DNA of 64,000 nt from Burkholderiales bacterium (lineage in GTDB: Bacteria > Pseudomonadota > Gammaproteobacteria > Burkholderiales > Burkholderiaceae_C): NCBI GenBank assembly GCA_021732385.1, contig JAKFVA010000003.1, forward strand, positions 1 to 64,000. The letters are read 5' to 3'. Positions 7,385 through 16,522 of this stretch are shown piece after piece. The number at the start of each line of letters is the position of its first letter. The stretch's first letter is position 1. The notes beneath the pieces are model-generated. The model saw only the letters and a list, made by a program, of their open reading frames with translations, was not told the DNA's origin and did no database searches. The position numbers were made by a program, and so were the translations under genes.

Positions 7385-8890
7385 TCAACGGGCATGTTGT
7401 CGGCCAGTCCAGGCCTTGGCCAGACGCGGCAGCACCAGCACGGCGACCACCACCACGATGAGCAGCAGCGACACAGGTCGCTGCACAAACACGATGGCAC
7501 TGCCCTCTCCGATAGACATGGCATTGCGCAGTTGCGCCTCAGCCAGAGGTCCCAAAATCATGCCAACGATGACGGGTGCCGTCGGGAGGTCAAACCGGCG
7601 CATCACCACACCAAGCACGCCAATAGCGTACAAAAGAAACAAATCAAACGCGCTTTGGCGCATGCCGTAGACGCCGACGGTGGCAAAAATCAAAATGCCG
7701 GCGTACAGGTAGGGTTTGGGAATTTTTAGCAACTTGACCCACAGGCCAACCATGGGCAGGTTGAGCACCAGGAGCATCACGTTACCGATGTAGAGTGACG
7801 CAATCAGCGCCCACACCAGCGACGATGACGTGGTGAAAAGCTGCGGCCCCGGTTGAATGCCGTAGTTCTGGAAAGCCCCCAGCAAAACAGCGGTGGTGTT
7901 CGACGTGGGTATGCCAAGAGTCAATAACGGGATCATGGCGGCGGTCACCGTGGCGTTGTTGGCCGCTTCCGGCCCGGCAACGCCTTCAATCGCACCGGCC
8001 GTACCAAATTCGCTTTTCGCCGACGCGTCTTTGGCAAGTTTTTTCTCTGTGGCATAGCTTAAAAAAGTCGGTATCTCGGTACCACCCGCCGGAACGCAGC
8101 CAAAGGGCACGCCGATGGCGGTGCCGCGCAACCACGCGGGCCAGGACCGCCTCCAGTCTCTGGCGGTCATATGGACCTTGCTCAACTTGTTTTGCGAGTC
8201 AACCACCTTGCCCTCATACAGCACGGCATGCAAGGCCTCGGCGACGGCAAACAGCCCAACGGCCACCAGCACGATCTCGATACCGTCGAGCAGTTCGGGC
8301 ACGCCACCGGTGTAGCGCGCCTGGGCTGAAATTTGGTCCAGCCCGACCAGGCCTGCTGCCAACCCAATAAACAGCGCGGTCAGGCCGCGCAGCGTGCTTT
8401 TGCCCAGCACCGCACTGACCGTGGTGAAGGCCAGCAGCATCAGCATGAAATACTCGGGCGGCCCCAGCTTGACGGCCAGGTCTGCAACTACCGGGGCAAA
8501 CAACGTGACCAGCACGGTGGCAATGCTGCCTGCTACAAACGAGCCGATGGCGGCCGTGGCCAATGCCGCGCCGGCGCGCCCGCTTTTGGCCATCTTGTTG
8601 CCTTCCATCGCCGTCACCATGCTGGCCGTTTCTCCCGGCGTATTAAGCAAAATCGAGGTGGTTGAGCCGCCGTACATGGCACCGTAGTAAATGCCCGCAA
8701 AAAAGATCATGGAAGCCGTGGCCTCAACCTTGACCGTGATGGGCAGCAGCATGGCCACAGCCACTGCGGGACCAATACCTGGCAACACACCAACCGCCGT
8801 ACCCAGCGCACACCCGACAAAACACCACAGCAAATTAACCGGTGTGGCGGCAGTGGCGAAGCCCAGCATCAGTTGGTTAAGAATGTCCAT
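7385..8890 (-). CDS. tctA: Tripartite tricarboxylate transporter, large permease TctA
   Basis: A 501-aa polytopic membrane protein with about 10-12 hydrophobic segments and the TctA signatures: PGIGPAVAVAMLLP near residues 39-52, GGSTTSILLNTPGE near 74-87 and ILTLGIPTSNTTAVLLGA in the second half, which mark the two repeats of the family. With TctB it forms the Na+- or H+-coupled importer that takes its substrate from a TctC/Bug receptor. Its ATG at 8890 follows the tctB stop with no gap. The order tctC-tctB-tctA on one strand is a complete TTT system. The substrate (citrate or another carboxylate) cannot be told from sequence. Confidence 0.95.
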   Translation of the reverse strand: MDILNQLMLGFATAATPVNLLWCFVGCALGTAVGVLPGIGPAVAVAMLLPITVKVEATASMIFFAGIYYGAMYGGSTTSILLNTPGETASMVTAMEGNKMAKSGRAGAALATAAIGSFVAGSIATVLVTLFAPVVADLAVKLGPPEYFMLMLLAFTTVSAVLGKSTLRGLTALFIGLAAGLVGLDQISAQARYTGGVPELLDGIEIVLVAVGLFAVAEALHAVLYEGKVVDSQNKLSKVHMTARDWRRSWPAWLRGTAIGVPFGCVPAGGTEIPTFLSYATEKKLAKDASAKSEFGTAGAIEGVAGPEAANNATVTAAMIPLLTLGIPTSNTTAVLLGAFQNYGIQPGPQLFTTSSSLVWALIASLYIGNVMLLVLNLPMVGLWVKLLKIPKPYLYAGILIFATVGVYGMRQSAFDLFLLYAIGVLGVVMRRFDLPTAPVIVGMILGPLAEAQLRNAMSIGEGSAIVFVQRPVSLLLIVVVVAVLVLPRLAKAWTGRQHAR

Positions 8891-9403
8891 TCAAAGCCAT
8901 CCGGTCGAAGTCAGGCTTGGCAAATTGATAGCCAGAAACTTGCTGAACATCCAGTAGACCGGCGCTGAGATAGCCATGCCGATCAACACGTCTTTGACGA
9001 GCACTGCCAGCTGGAAGCGCGCCTTGCCTTCAGCGCCGCGCAAGCCTTGCACTGCCAGCACAAAGCACAGCGTACAACTGAAAATAAAACCGATCGTGGT
9101 AATTAGCGCGGCATTGGCCAGCAAGCCTGCAGAAACCCAGACAAACCCGGGCCAGTAAGCCCCCGCCGCGTCGGCCGGTTCGTCCATGGCGCGAAAACCA
9201 CCGGTGCGTGACTCCCACAGCATCACGGCACCGCAAACCACCAGTGCCACAGACACCAGCCAAGGCAGAAAGTTGGGGCCAACACCGCCGTAACCAGCCG
9301 CTGACGGAATGCTGACAGCACCCGCTGCCAGCCCCAGGCCAATCAACAACACGCCTGCGCCTACGCAACCTTGAAGCAGGAAATGGCTACGTGGTTGTGT
9401 CAT
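8891..9403 (-). CDS. tctB: Tripartite tricarboxylate transporter, small permease TctB
   Basis: A 170-aa protein with four predicted membrane segments, the size and topology of the TctB small subunit. The sequence is poorly conserved, as is normal for this family; its place between a TctC receptor (gap of 8 bp) and TctA (no gap) makes the assignment firm. TctB with TctA builds the membrane part of the carrier in the inner membrane. Confidence 0.9.
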   Translation of the reverse strand: MTQPRSHFLLQGCVGAGVLLIGLGLAAGAVSIPSAAGYGGVGPNFLPWLVSVALVVCGAVMLWESRTGGFRAMDEPADAAGAYWPGFVWVSAGLLANAALITTIGFIFSCTLCFVLAVQGLRGAEGKARFQLAVLVKDVLIGMAISAPVYWMFSKFLAINLPSLTSTGWL

Positions 9404-9411
9404 GCTTGTCC

Positions 9412-10371
9412 CTAGACCATGCCCGACTTGACCATGGTGGCGCGCAAGCTGGCAAATTCGTCATCAACAAACTTTTCAAACGCAGCGCCCGTCAACACGG
9501 CAGCGCTCCAGTTGCTTTTCTCGGACGCTTCAACCCAGGACTTGGACTTGGTGGCCTTGAGGACAAGATCGGTCAATTCCCTGCGCTGGTCCGCCGAAAT
9601 GCCAGGGGCGCCATAAACGCCGCGCCAATTGCCAATCACCACGTTCACGCCCTGCTCCTTGAGTGTTGGGACGTTCACACCCTTCAAGCGGACTTCAGAT
9701 GTGATGGCCAGCGCCTTCATCTTGCCCGTCGCAATGTATTCGGCAAACTCGCTGTAACCACTGCCGCCCACCGTTACGTTGCCGCCCAAAATGGCCGCCG
9801 TGGCTTCGCCACCCCCACGGAAGGCTACATAGTTGATTTTGGCCGGGTCAACGCCGACTTCACGCGCAATCATGGCCGCGGCAATGTGTTCGGTGGAGCC
9901 GCGCGATCCGCCACCCCACTTCACACTGCCAGGGTCTTTTTTGAGTTGTGCAATCACCTCGGCCATCGACTTGAAAGGCGAGTTGGCTGGCAGAACAAAC
10001 ACGTTGTATTCGCTGGTCAACCGCGCAATCGGCGTGGCTTGACTCAGCGACACCGGCGGCTTGCCGGTAATAATGCCGCCCAGCATGACCGCGCCCATCA
10101 CCATCAGCGCATTGCCGTCGCCCTTGCTGGCGTTGATGAACTGGGCCAGACCCAGTGCACCCGCGGCACCCCCCTTGTTTTCATAGGTCACGGTAGCCGC
10201 CGCGCCCGCATCCTGCATCGCTCGGCCCAAGGCACGGCCCGTGTTGTCCCAGCCGCCACCCGGATTGGCGGGAATCATCATCTTCACGTTGGCAGCGGCA
10301 AGCGCTGGCAAGGGCAAGCTGGCACCAGCAGCCAAAGCCGCCATGGATTTTAAAAAGGTATCGCGACGCAT
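9412..10371 (-). CDS. tctC: Periplasmic solute-binding protein, TctC/Bug family
   Basis: A 319-aa Bug-family receptor. The N-terminus MRRDTFLKSMAALAAG...LPALAAA is a signal sequence cleaved near residue 25. The mature start VKMMIPANPGGGWDNTGRALG carries the family's carboxylate-binding P-x-x-P/G loop, and the QFINASKGDGNALMVMG segment is also typical. A GGAG Shine-Dalgarno precedes the ATG. It is first in the tctCBA operon, so it is the dedicated receptor of this transporter. Two other Bug genes in the window have no permease neighbours. No clear promoter was recognised in the 161 bp upstream. Confidence 0.93.
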   Translation of the reverse strand: MRRDTFLKSMAALAAGASLPLPALAAANVKMMIPANPGGGWDNTGRALGRAMQDAGAAATVTYENKGGAAGALGLAQFINASKGDGNALMVMGAVMLGGIITGKPPVSLSQATPIARLTSEYNVFVLPANSPFKSMAEVIAQLKKDPGSVKWGGGSRGSTEHIAAAMIAREVGVDPAKINYVAFRGGGEATAAILGGNVTVGGSGYSEFAEYIATGKMKALAITSEVRLKGVNVPTLKEQGVNVVIGNWRGVYGAPGISADQRRELTDLVLKATKSKSWVEASEKSNWSAAVLTGAAFEKFVDDEFASLRATMVKSGMV

Positions 10372-10532
10372 GGGTATCTCCGGGGCTGTTTAAGAAGGCG
10401 GTTGGCAAATATCAACCTGCCTATGATGCGCCTTGTTCTGCCCAACATCTGGCTCAAAACATTGGGGAAAGTGCTGATACCTGAAACTTGTGTTTTGGCC
10501 CGAAGCGATGGTTTGATTTGAGTTTGAGTGCT

Positions 10533-11687
10533 CTAAGACTGCACCAGCCGCTTCGATTTGGATACCGACATCAAAATCCCCAATCCCATGCCCAGCGTCA
10601 CCATGGCGGTGCCGCCGTAGCTGATGAAGGGCAGTGGCACGCCCACCACCGGCAATATGCCGCTGACCATACCCATGTTGACAAAGGCGTAGGTAAAAAA
10701 GATAAACGTAATGCTGCCCGCCAACAGGCGCGAGAACAGCGTGGGCGCTTCCAGTGCGATAGCGAGGCCGCGCAGAATCAGGAAGATAAAGGCTGCGATC
10801 AGCACCAGGTTGCCAGCCAGGCCAAACTCTTCAGAAAAAGCGGCAAAAATAAAGTCGGTGGTGCGCTCGGGGATAAATTCCAGGTGCGTTTGCGTGCCCT
10901 GCATAAAACCCTTGCCAAACCAGCCGCCTGAGCCAATGGCAATCATGCCCTGGATGATGTGAAAACCTTTACCCAGCGGGTCTTTGAATGGGTCAAGCAG
11001 CGTGCAAATACGCTGCTGCTGGTAGTCACGCAAGATCACCCAGCGCACGCCCTTATCGCACAATTCGGGTTCATACACCACCAAAAGCGCGACGCCCACC
11101 AGACCCAGCAACACCGGTGGCAGTATCAGCTTCCAGCTGAGGCCGGCGAAAAATATCACGGCCAAGCCGGCGGCCAGCACCAGTAGCGAAGTGCCCAAAT
11201 CTGGCTGCTTCATGATCAGCCCTACCGGCACGGCCAACAGCAAGGCGGCCACCACATAATCAAGCGGGCGCAGCTGGCCCTCACGCTTTTGAAACCACCA
11301 GGCCAGCATCAATGGCATGGCAATTTTCATGATCTCGCTGGGCTGAATGGTGATGCCCAGGTTGATCCAGCGGGTCGAGCCCTTCTTGGTAATCCCAAAT
11401 AAAGCCACTGCTACCAGCAGCAGCACACCCGCCAGATACAGCGGCACGGCCAGCGACATGAGGCGCTGCGGCGGCACCTGCGCCACCAAAAACAACACGG
11501 TGGCGGCAATCAGCATATTGCGGCCATGGTCGACAAAGCGCGTGCCGTGGTCAAAGCCCGATGAATACATAACCACCATGCCGGCACAGCCCAACATCAG
11601 TACGGCCAGCGCCAGCGGCAAATCAAAACCCGCAAACATCGGGGTTGCGCGCTGCAGCAAAGATGGTTGGTTAAAGGTAGCCGACAT
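10533..11687 (-). CDS. rodA: Rod shape-determining peptidoglycan glycosyltransferase RodA
   Basis: A 384-aa SEDS-family membrane protein with about ten hydrophobic segments. SEDS features include MVVMYSSG in the first segment, KKGSTRWINLG in the extracellular loop, QPSEIMKIAMPLML, and the C-terminal GIPLPFISYGG-like VGVPLPFISYGGTAM. RodA polymerises glycan strands in the elongasome, with a class B PBP. The start is the ATG at 11687 rather than a TTG at 11696. The second SEDS gene in the window, ftsW, sits in the dcw cluster; the shorter length and lack of dcw context favour RodA here. mreBCD and the partner PBP2 are not adjacent in this window to the extent visible. It diverges from the RNB gene. 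Confidence 0.93.
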   Translation of the reverse strand: MSATFNQPSLLQRATPMFAGFDLPLALAVLMLGCAGMVVMYSSGFDHGTRFVDHGRNMLIAATVLFLVAQVPPQRLMSLAVPLYLAGVLLLVAVALFGITKKGSTRWINLGITIQPSEIMKIAMPLMLAWWFQKREGQLRPLDYVVAALLLAVPVGLIMKQPDLGTSLLVLAAGLAVIFFAGLSWKLILPPVLLGLVGVALLVVYEPELCDKGVRWVILRDYQQQRICTLLDPFKDPLGKGFHIIQGMIAIGSGGWFGKGFMQGTQTHLEFIPERTTDFIFAAFSEEFGLAGNLVLIAAFIFLILRGLAIALEAPTLFSRLLAGSITFIFFTYAFVNMGMVSGILPVVGVPLPFISYGGTAMVTLGMGLGILMSVSKSKRLVQS

Positions 11688-11780
11688 AGTAGGCAATTAT
11701 CGGCCACGCACGGGGCATTTCCTGCCTGCTACTGGCTTTTGCCAGCGCAGTGGCAGGCAGCGGCGTGGGAGAATTGCCCA

Positions 11781-13931
11781 ATGTTTTACCTGTTTGAAGA
11801 ATCCGGCAAGTTTTTGGCGGGCCGCTTGCTGTCCGAGGCCCAAGCCTCCGCCCAGATCGAGCTGGACAGCGGCAAGCGCGTCAAGGTCAAAAGCGCGCAC
11901 GTACTGCTGAAGTTTGAGCAGCCCGCGCCTGCGCAATTGCTGGCTCAGGCACAAGCGCTGGGCCAGGGCATCGAGCTCGACTTGGCCTGGGAGTTTGCCC
12001 CGGAGGGCGAGTTTGGTTTTGACGAACTGGCGCGTGAGTATTTCAGCCAGCAAGCCACGCTTGCGGAGCAAGCCGCCATGCTGCTGCGTCTGTTTGAAAG
12101 CCCGCACTATTTCCGCCGCGCGGGTAAGGGCCGCTTCAAGAAGGCCGGTGCCGATGTGCTGGCGCTGGCGCTGGCTGCCATTGAAAAGAAAAAACAGGTG
12201 CAAGCGCAAATCAGCCAGTGGGCCGCTGAGCTGGCCGCTGGTACCTGCCCAACCAGCGTGCGCGAACAGCTGTACAAAATTTTATTCCGCCCCGATAAGA
12301 ACGCGCCTGAATACAAAGCCGTAGTGGAAGCCGCACGCACCAGCCAAGCCGCGCCGCTTGCACTGCTGCAAAAGGCCGGTGCCATTGCCTCACCCTACCA
12401 GTTTCACTGGCAGCGCTTTTTGTTTGACTTTTTCCCCAAAGGCACGGCCTTTGCGCCCCTGCAACCCCCACCCGTGGCCGACTTGTTGCCGCTGGCGAAT
12501 GTGCAAGCATTTTCAATCGACGACTCCAGCACCACCGAGATTGACGACGCACTCTCGCTGCAGGATTTGGGCACTGGCGCAGTCACCCTGGGCATTCATA
12601 TTGCTGCGCCCGGCCTGGCGATTGCGCCACACAGCGTGCTCGACCAATTGGCGCGCGAACGCTTGTCCACTGTCTACATGCCGGGTCACAAAATCACCAT
12701 GCTGCCTGACGCCGTGGTGCAGCACTACACCTTGCAAGAGGGCCGCGCCTGCCCGGCCCTGTCGCTGTACGTGACGTTTGACGAAACCACGCTGGCCATT
12801 ACGGGCACGCAAAGCAAGCTGGAGCAAGTGCCGATTGCCGTCAATTTGCGGCATGACCAATTGGACGCGCTGGTCACGGCCGAGTGGCTGCAAAATCCGG
12901 TTCTTGAAGCCGCAAACGACGGTCAAAATAACCTGAATCGTTTGCCAGACGGGCGTATACAGCTCTCATTTTTATACCGCTTGGCCAATCACCTGAAAGC
13001 CGAGCGCGAGCTGGTACGCGGCAAACCCGAGAGCTTCAACCGACCCGACTACAACTTCAAGCTGCTGGGCAAGGTGGCGGACGAGCCGGTAGGCGATGAG
13101 CACGTCGAAATTACCACCCGCCAGCGCGGTGCCCCGCTGGATTTGATTGTGGCCGAGGCCATGATTTTGGCCAACAGCACCTGGGGCAACTGGATGGCCG
13201 AGCTGGGCGTACCCGGCATTTACCGCAGCCAGGCCAGCTTGGCACCGGGCATAAAGGTGCGCATGGGCACCAAGGCGCTGCCGCATGCGGGCATTGGCGT
13301 CAAAAGCTATGCCTGGAGCAGCTCGCCGCTGCGTCGTTATACCGACCTGGTGAACCAGTGGCAAATCCTGGCTTGCGTGCGCCATGGCGCCACCGCCGCG
13401 CTGGCCGCGCCGTTCAAACCCAAAGATGCCGAGTTGTTTTCCATCATCTCGGCCTTTGATGCGGCTTACACCGCCTATAACGGCTATCAGGGCAGCATGG
13501 AGCGCTTTTGGACGCTGAAATATTTGCAACAAAACGCCATAACTGAACTAACAGCCAGTGTTGTCAAAGACGGCTTGGTCGAGGTGATTGTGCGCGCGCA
13601 TGATCTGCCCTTGGTACTGCCGGTGTTGGGTGGCCAGGGCCTGCCGCGCGGCGCACAAGTGCGCATCAGGCTTGGCGCGATTGATGAAATTACCCTGGAC
13701 ATAAGCGGCACCGTCATTGAACGCCTTGACACCCCTGGCACCGGCACCCAAGCCGACAACGCGGATGACGGCGAAGACGAGGCTCAAAGCGCCGGGCCGC
13801 TGGCCATTGCCGTCGACCTTGGCGAAGACCCTGATGCCGATGCGGGCAGCGACAGTCCCTCAGAACCCGGCGCACAAACCCACATGTCGCCCCCGGCATC
13901 TGGCGAGTTGCCTGCAGAAACTACTGCTTAA
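11781..13931 (+). CDS. RNB-domain exoribonuclease (RNase II/R family)
   Basis: A 716-aa 3'-5' exoribonuclease. The RNB catalytic centre is clear: AFSIDDSSTTEIDDALSL (residues about 243-260) supplies the conserved Asp cluster. The later blocks VAEAMILANSTWGNW and SSPLRRYTDLVNQWQI near residues 455-535 are typical of the family. The C-terminal tail (GEDPDADAGSDSPSEPG) is acidic and probably disordered. The ATG at 11781 is chosen because the protein then begins with the usual MFYLFEESGKFLAGR of betaproteobacterial homologues; the frame is open further upstream. It is read divergently from rodA, with 93 bp between, and precedes a TonB-like gene on the same strand. Whether to call it RNase II or R is uncertain because the N-terminal cold-shock domains are not obvious. 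Confidence 0.88.
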   Translation: MFYLFEESGKFLAGRLLSEAQASAQIELDSGKRVKVKSAHVLLKFEQPAPAQLLAQAQALGQGIELDLAWEFAPEGEFGFDELAREYFSQQATLAEQAAMLLRLFESPHYFRRAGKGRFKKAGADVLALALAAIEKKKQVQAQISQWAAELAAGTCPTSVREQLYKILFRPDKNAPEYKAVVEAARTSQAAPLALLQKAGAIASPYQFHWQRFLFDFFPKGTAFAPLQPPPVADLLPLANVQAFSIDDSSTTEIDDALSLQDLGTGAVTLGIHIAAPGLAIAPHSVLDQLARERLSTVYMPGHKITMLPDAVVQHYTLQEGRACPALSLYVTFDETTLAITGTQSKLEQVPIAVNLRHDQLDALVTAEWLQNPVLEAANDGQNNLNRLPDGRIQLSFLYRLANHLKAERELVRGKPESFNRPDYNFKLLGKVADEPVGDEHVEITTRQRGAPLDLIVAEAMILANSTWGNWMAELGVPGIYRSQASLAPGIKVRMGTKALPHAGIGVKSYAWSSSPLRRYTDLVNQWQILACVRHGATAALAAPFKPKDAELFSIISAFDAAYTAYNGYQGSMERFWTLKYLQQNAITELTASVVKDGLVEVIVRAHDLPLVLPVLGGQGLPRGAQVRIRLGAIDEITLDISGTVIERLDTPGTGTQADNADDGEDEAQSAGPLAIAVDLGEDPDADAGSDSPSEPGAQTHMSPPASGELPAETTA

Positions 13932-13956
13932 TCACCTGCTCGCCACTGAACGCACC

Positions 13957-14850
13957 GTGAAATTCCTTCGTTCCCTCAGTGCCCTGCAAATTGCGCTGCT
14001 GCTGTCGTTTGGTGTGCATGCGGTGGTGCTGTCGGTACGTTTTGTTGATCCCGAGAGCTTCAACCGCGTTTTCAAGGACTCGCCGCTTGAAGTGATTCTG
14101 GTCAACGCCAAATCCACCGAAAAGCCCGAGCAAGCCAAAGCAATTGCGCAGTCGTCACTGGCCGGTGGCGGCGACGCAGACAAGGGCCGTGCCACCACGC
14201 CGCTGCCGCCATCGGCCCTGTCGTCGCCAGGCGATGCAGCCGATGATGAGCAGCGCAAGGTCGATGCGCTGCAAGCACAGCAAACCGTGCTGCTCACGCA
14301 GCTTAAAAAGCAGCTTGCCTCGCTGCCCCCACCTGACCCCAAGCAGGCCAGCGACAATCCCGAAGCGCAAGCGCGCGAGGACAAGCGCCGCCAGCTCATC
14401 AAGCTACTGGCCGAGATTGAACGGCGCATCAATGAAGAAAACGCCCGCCCCAAAAAGCACTACATCAGCCCGGCCACGCAAGCCGGGGTACATGCCATTT
14501 ACTACGCTGGGGTCAAGGAAAAAATCGAAGAGCTGGGTACCCGAAACTTCCCTGCGGCGGCGGGCAAGAAGCTGTATGGCGAGCTCACCATGTTGATCAG
14601 CATTGACCCGCGTGGCCGCGTGCTCTCCACTGAAATTGTGGAAAGCTCGGGCAACAAAATGCTTGACCGGTTGGCCCAGGCCATCGTACGAGCAGGCGAA
14701 CCCTATGGCAGTTTCACCCCGGCCATGCTGCGCGAATTTCAGATCATGGTGATGGCCTCGCGCTTCAAGTTCACCCGCGACGACGGCCTGCAAACCCAGT
14801 CCACCACCATCAACCGCAGCGCTCCAGCGCCCGGAAGCAAAGCCCCATGA
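13957..14850 (+). CDS. TonB-family protein (energy transducer-like)
   Basis: A 297-aa protein starting at a GTG soon after the RNB stop. One N-terminal membrane helix (ALQIALLLSFGVHAVVLSV, residues about 7-25) is followed by a charged, Q/K/D-rich periplasmic linker with coiled-coil character (about 60-165). The C-terminal TonB domain runs from about residue 185 to 285, with YGELTMLISIDPRGRVLSTEIVESSG and the final MVMASRFKF. TonB proteins pass proton-motive-force energy to outer-membrane receptors, but this one lacks the proline-rich XP repeat linker and has no exbB/exbD beside it, so it may serve another purpose. The stop overlaps the aroE start (ATGA), showing coupling with aroE and mtgA. 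Confidence 0.8.
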   Translation: MKFLRSLSALQIALLLSFGVHAVVLSVRFVDPESFNRVFKDSPLEVILVNAKSTEKPEQAKAIAQSSLAGGGDADKGRATTPLPPSALSSPGDAADDEQRKVDALQAQQTVLLTQLKKQLASLPPPDPKQASDNPEAQAREDKRRQLIKLLAEIERRINEENARPKKHYISPATQAGVHAIYYAGVKEKIEELGTRNFPAAAGKKLYGELTMLISIDPRGRVLSTEIVESSGNKMLDRLAQAIVRAGEPYGSFTPAMLREFQIMVMASRFKFTRDDGLQTQSTTINRSAPAPGSKAP

Positions 14851-15710
14851 TGCAAAGCGTCACTGGCAGCCCGCCTGAAAGCCTGGATCACTATTGCGTA
14901 GTTGGCCACCCGGTGGCGCACAGCAAATCGCCATGGATTCATGCCCGCTTTGCCGAGCTAACCGGTCAACGCCTGCTCTACGACAGGAAGGAAGCGCCGC
15001 TACACGGGTTTGCACAAGCCTTGGCCGCTTTGCGCGCCGCGGGCGGCAAGGGTTGCAACGTCACCGTGCCGTTCAAGTTTGAAGCCGCGGCCCTGGCCAC
15101 CACCTGCACAGCACGCGCGCAATTGGCAGGCGCAGCCAACACCCTCGTTTTTTCAGATGAGGGCATAGCAGCCGACAACACCGATGGCGTTGGCTTGACC
15201 CGCGACATTCAACAACACGCGGGGTTTGACTTGCGTGGCCGCCATGTGCTGTTGCTGGGTGCAGGCGGTGCTGCCGCTGGCGTGCTGGGCGCACTGATTG
15301 ATGCAGGCTGCGCGGAAGTTGTTGTGGTTAACCGTACCCTAGTGCGGGCGCAGGCTTTGGTGAAGCGCCATGCAGAGATTGCTGCGCTACAAAAAATGCA
15401 GCTGCATGCATGCCCATTGATTGAACTGGCGGGCAAATTTGACGTGGTAATCAACGCCACAGCCAGCAGTCTGCAGGGCGATTCACTCGATTTGCCTGCG
15501 CACTTACTTGCACCACAGGCTCTAGCCTATGACCTGATGTACGGCGCTGCGGCCCAGCCTTTCATGGCTTGGGCGCGCGAACACGGTGGGCAAGCGCGCG
15601 ACGGCCTGGGCATGCTGGTCGAACAGGCTGCCGAGGCATTTTTTATCTGGCGCGGTGTGCGCCCGCCGTCGGCCCAGGTGCTGGCTGAATTACGCCAGGC
15701 CAACGCTTAA
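14847..15710 (+). CDS. aroE: Shikimate dehydrogenase
   Basis: A 287-aa NADP-dependent enzyme that reduces 3-dehydroshikimate to shikimate in aromatic amino acid synthesis. The substrate loop VVGHPVAHSKSPWIH (residues about 15-29) and GKGCNVTVPFKFEA (about 69-82, catalytic Lys) are followed by NTDGVGL and the Rossmann nucleotide loop LLGAGGAAAGVLGAL (about 133-147), then VVVNRT. It begins at ATG 14847 overlapping the previous stop by 4 bp and ends just before mtgA. All catalytic motifs are intact. Confidence 0.96.
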   Translation: MMQSVTGSPPESLDHYCVVGHPVAHSKSPWIHARFAELTGQRLLYDRKEAPLHGFAQALAALRAAGGKGCNVTVPFKFEAAALATTCTARAQLAGAANTLVFSDEGIAADNTDGVGLTRDIQQHAGFDLRGRHVLLLGAGGAAAGVLGALIDAGCAEVVVVNRTLVRAQALVKRHAEIAALQKMQLHACPLIELAGKFDVVINATASSLQGDSLDLPAHLLAPQALAYDLMYGAAAQPFMAWAREHGGQARDGLGMLVEQAAEAFFIWRGVRPPSAQVLAELRQANA

Positions 15711-15749
15711 ACCTTGACCACACCAGCACCTGCCAACTTCAATACCACC

Positions 15750-16517
15750 ATGAAAGCTGCACTGCGCCTCTTTGTCTGCCTGCTGCTGGCGGGCCTGAGC
15801 TTGCAGCTTTTCTTTGTCACCCGGATCACACTCATGGCCTGGTTAGACCCGGCCTCCACCAGCTTCCAGCGCTCTGAGGCATGGCGCATCGGCACCGCAG
15901 CTGGCGGCTTGAAATGGCGCCAGCAATGGGTGGGCTATGACCAGATTGCCGATCACTTGAAACGCGCCGTGCTGGCCTCCGAGGACGACAGTTTTGCCCA
16001 ACACAGCGGCGTGGATTGGGAGGCGTTGCGCAAGGCTTGGCAAAAAAACGAGAAGGCACAAGAGCAAGCGGTGCGGCGCGTTGAAGCAGCCAGGCCCCAG
16101 AGCCCCAGCAAACCCGGTGCCAAGTCAGTCACTGCCGCCCGGCCACCCAAAATTGTGGGCGGCTCCACCATTACCCAGCAACTGGCCAAAAACCTGTTGC
16201 TCTCAGGCGAGCGCACGCTGCTGCGCAAGGGCCAGGAATTGGTGTTGACCGTTACCCTGGAGTGGCTGCTACCCAAAGAACGGATTCTGGAGATCTATCT
16301 CAACAGCGTTGAGTGGGGTGAGGGTGTGTTTGGTGCCGAAGCGGCAGCGCAGCATTACTTTCGCAAAAGCGCGGCCCAGCTCAACGCTTATGAAGCCGCG
16401 CGGCTGGCGGTGATGCTGCCTGCACCCAAGCGCTTTGAAAAACTGCCGCGCTCGCCCTACCTGGCCAACCGCGCACAAACCATCGCAGCCCGCATGGCCG
16501 ATGTGGAACTACCCTGA
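15750..16517 (+). CDS. mtgA: Monofunctional biosynthetic peptidoglycan transglycosylase
   Basis: A 255-aa GT51 glycosyltransferase anchored by one N-terminal helix (RLFVCLLLAGLSLQLFFV). It polymerises lipid II into glycan strands. GT51 motifs: AVLASEDDSFAQHSGVDWEA (catalytic Glu, residues about 76-95), GGSTITQQLAKNLLLSGERT (about 138-157), and KERILEIYLNSVEWGEGVFG (about 181-200). Between the first two motifs is a linker of roughly 35 residues rich in K, A and P (QEQAVRRVEAARPQSPSKPG) that E. coli MtgA lacks; from memory it is common in comamonads. ATG 15750 is preferred over a TTG at 15714 because it starts right before the membrane segment. It belongs to the TonB-like/aroE/mtgA run. Confidence 0.93.
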   Translation: MKAALRLFVCLLLAGLSLQLFFVTRITLMAWLDPASTSFQRSEAWRIGTAAGGLKWRQQWVGYDQIADHLKRAVLASEDDSFAQHSGVDWEALRKAWQKNEKAQEQAVRRVEAARPQSPSKPGAKSVTAARPPKIVGGSTITQQLAKNLLLSGERTLLRKGQELVLTVTLEWLLPKERILEIYLNSVEWGEGVFGAEAAAQHYFRKSAAQLNAYEAARLAVMLPAPKRFEKLPRSPYLANRAQTIAARMADVELP

Positions 16518-16522
16518 AGCGT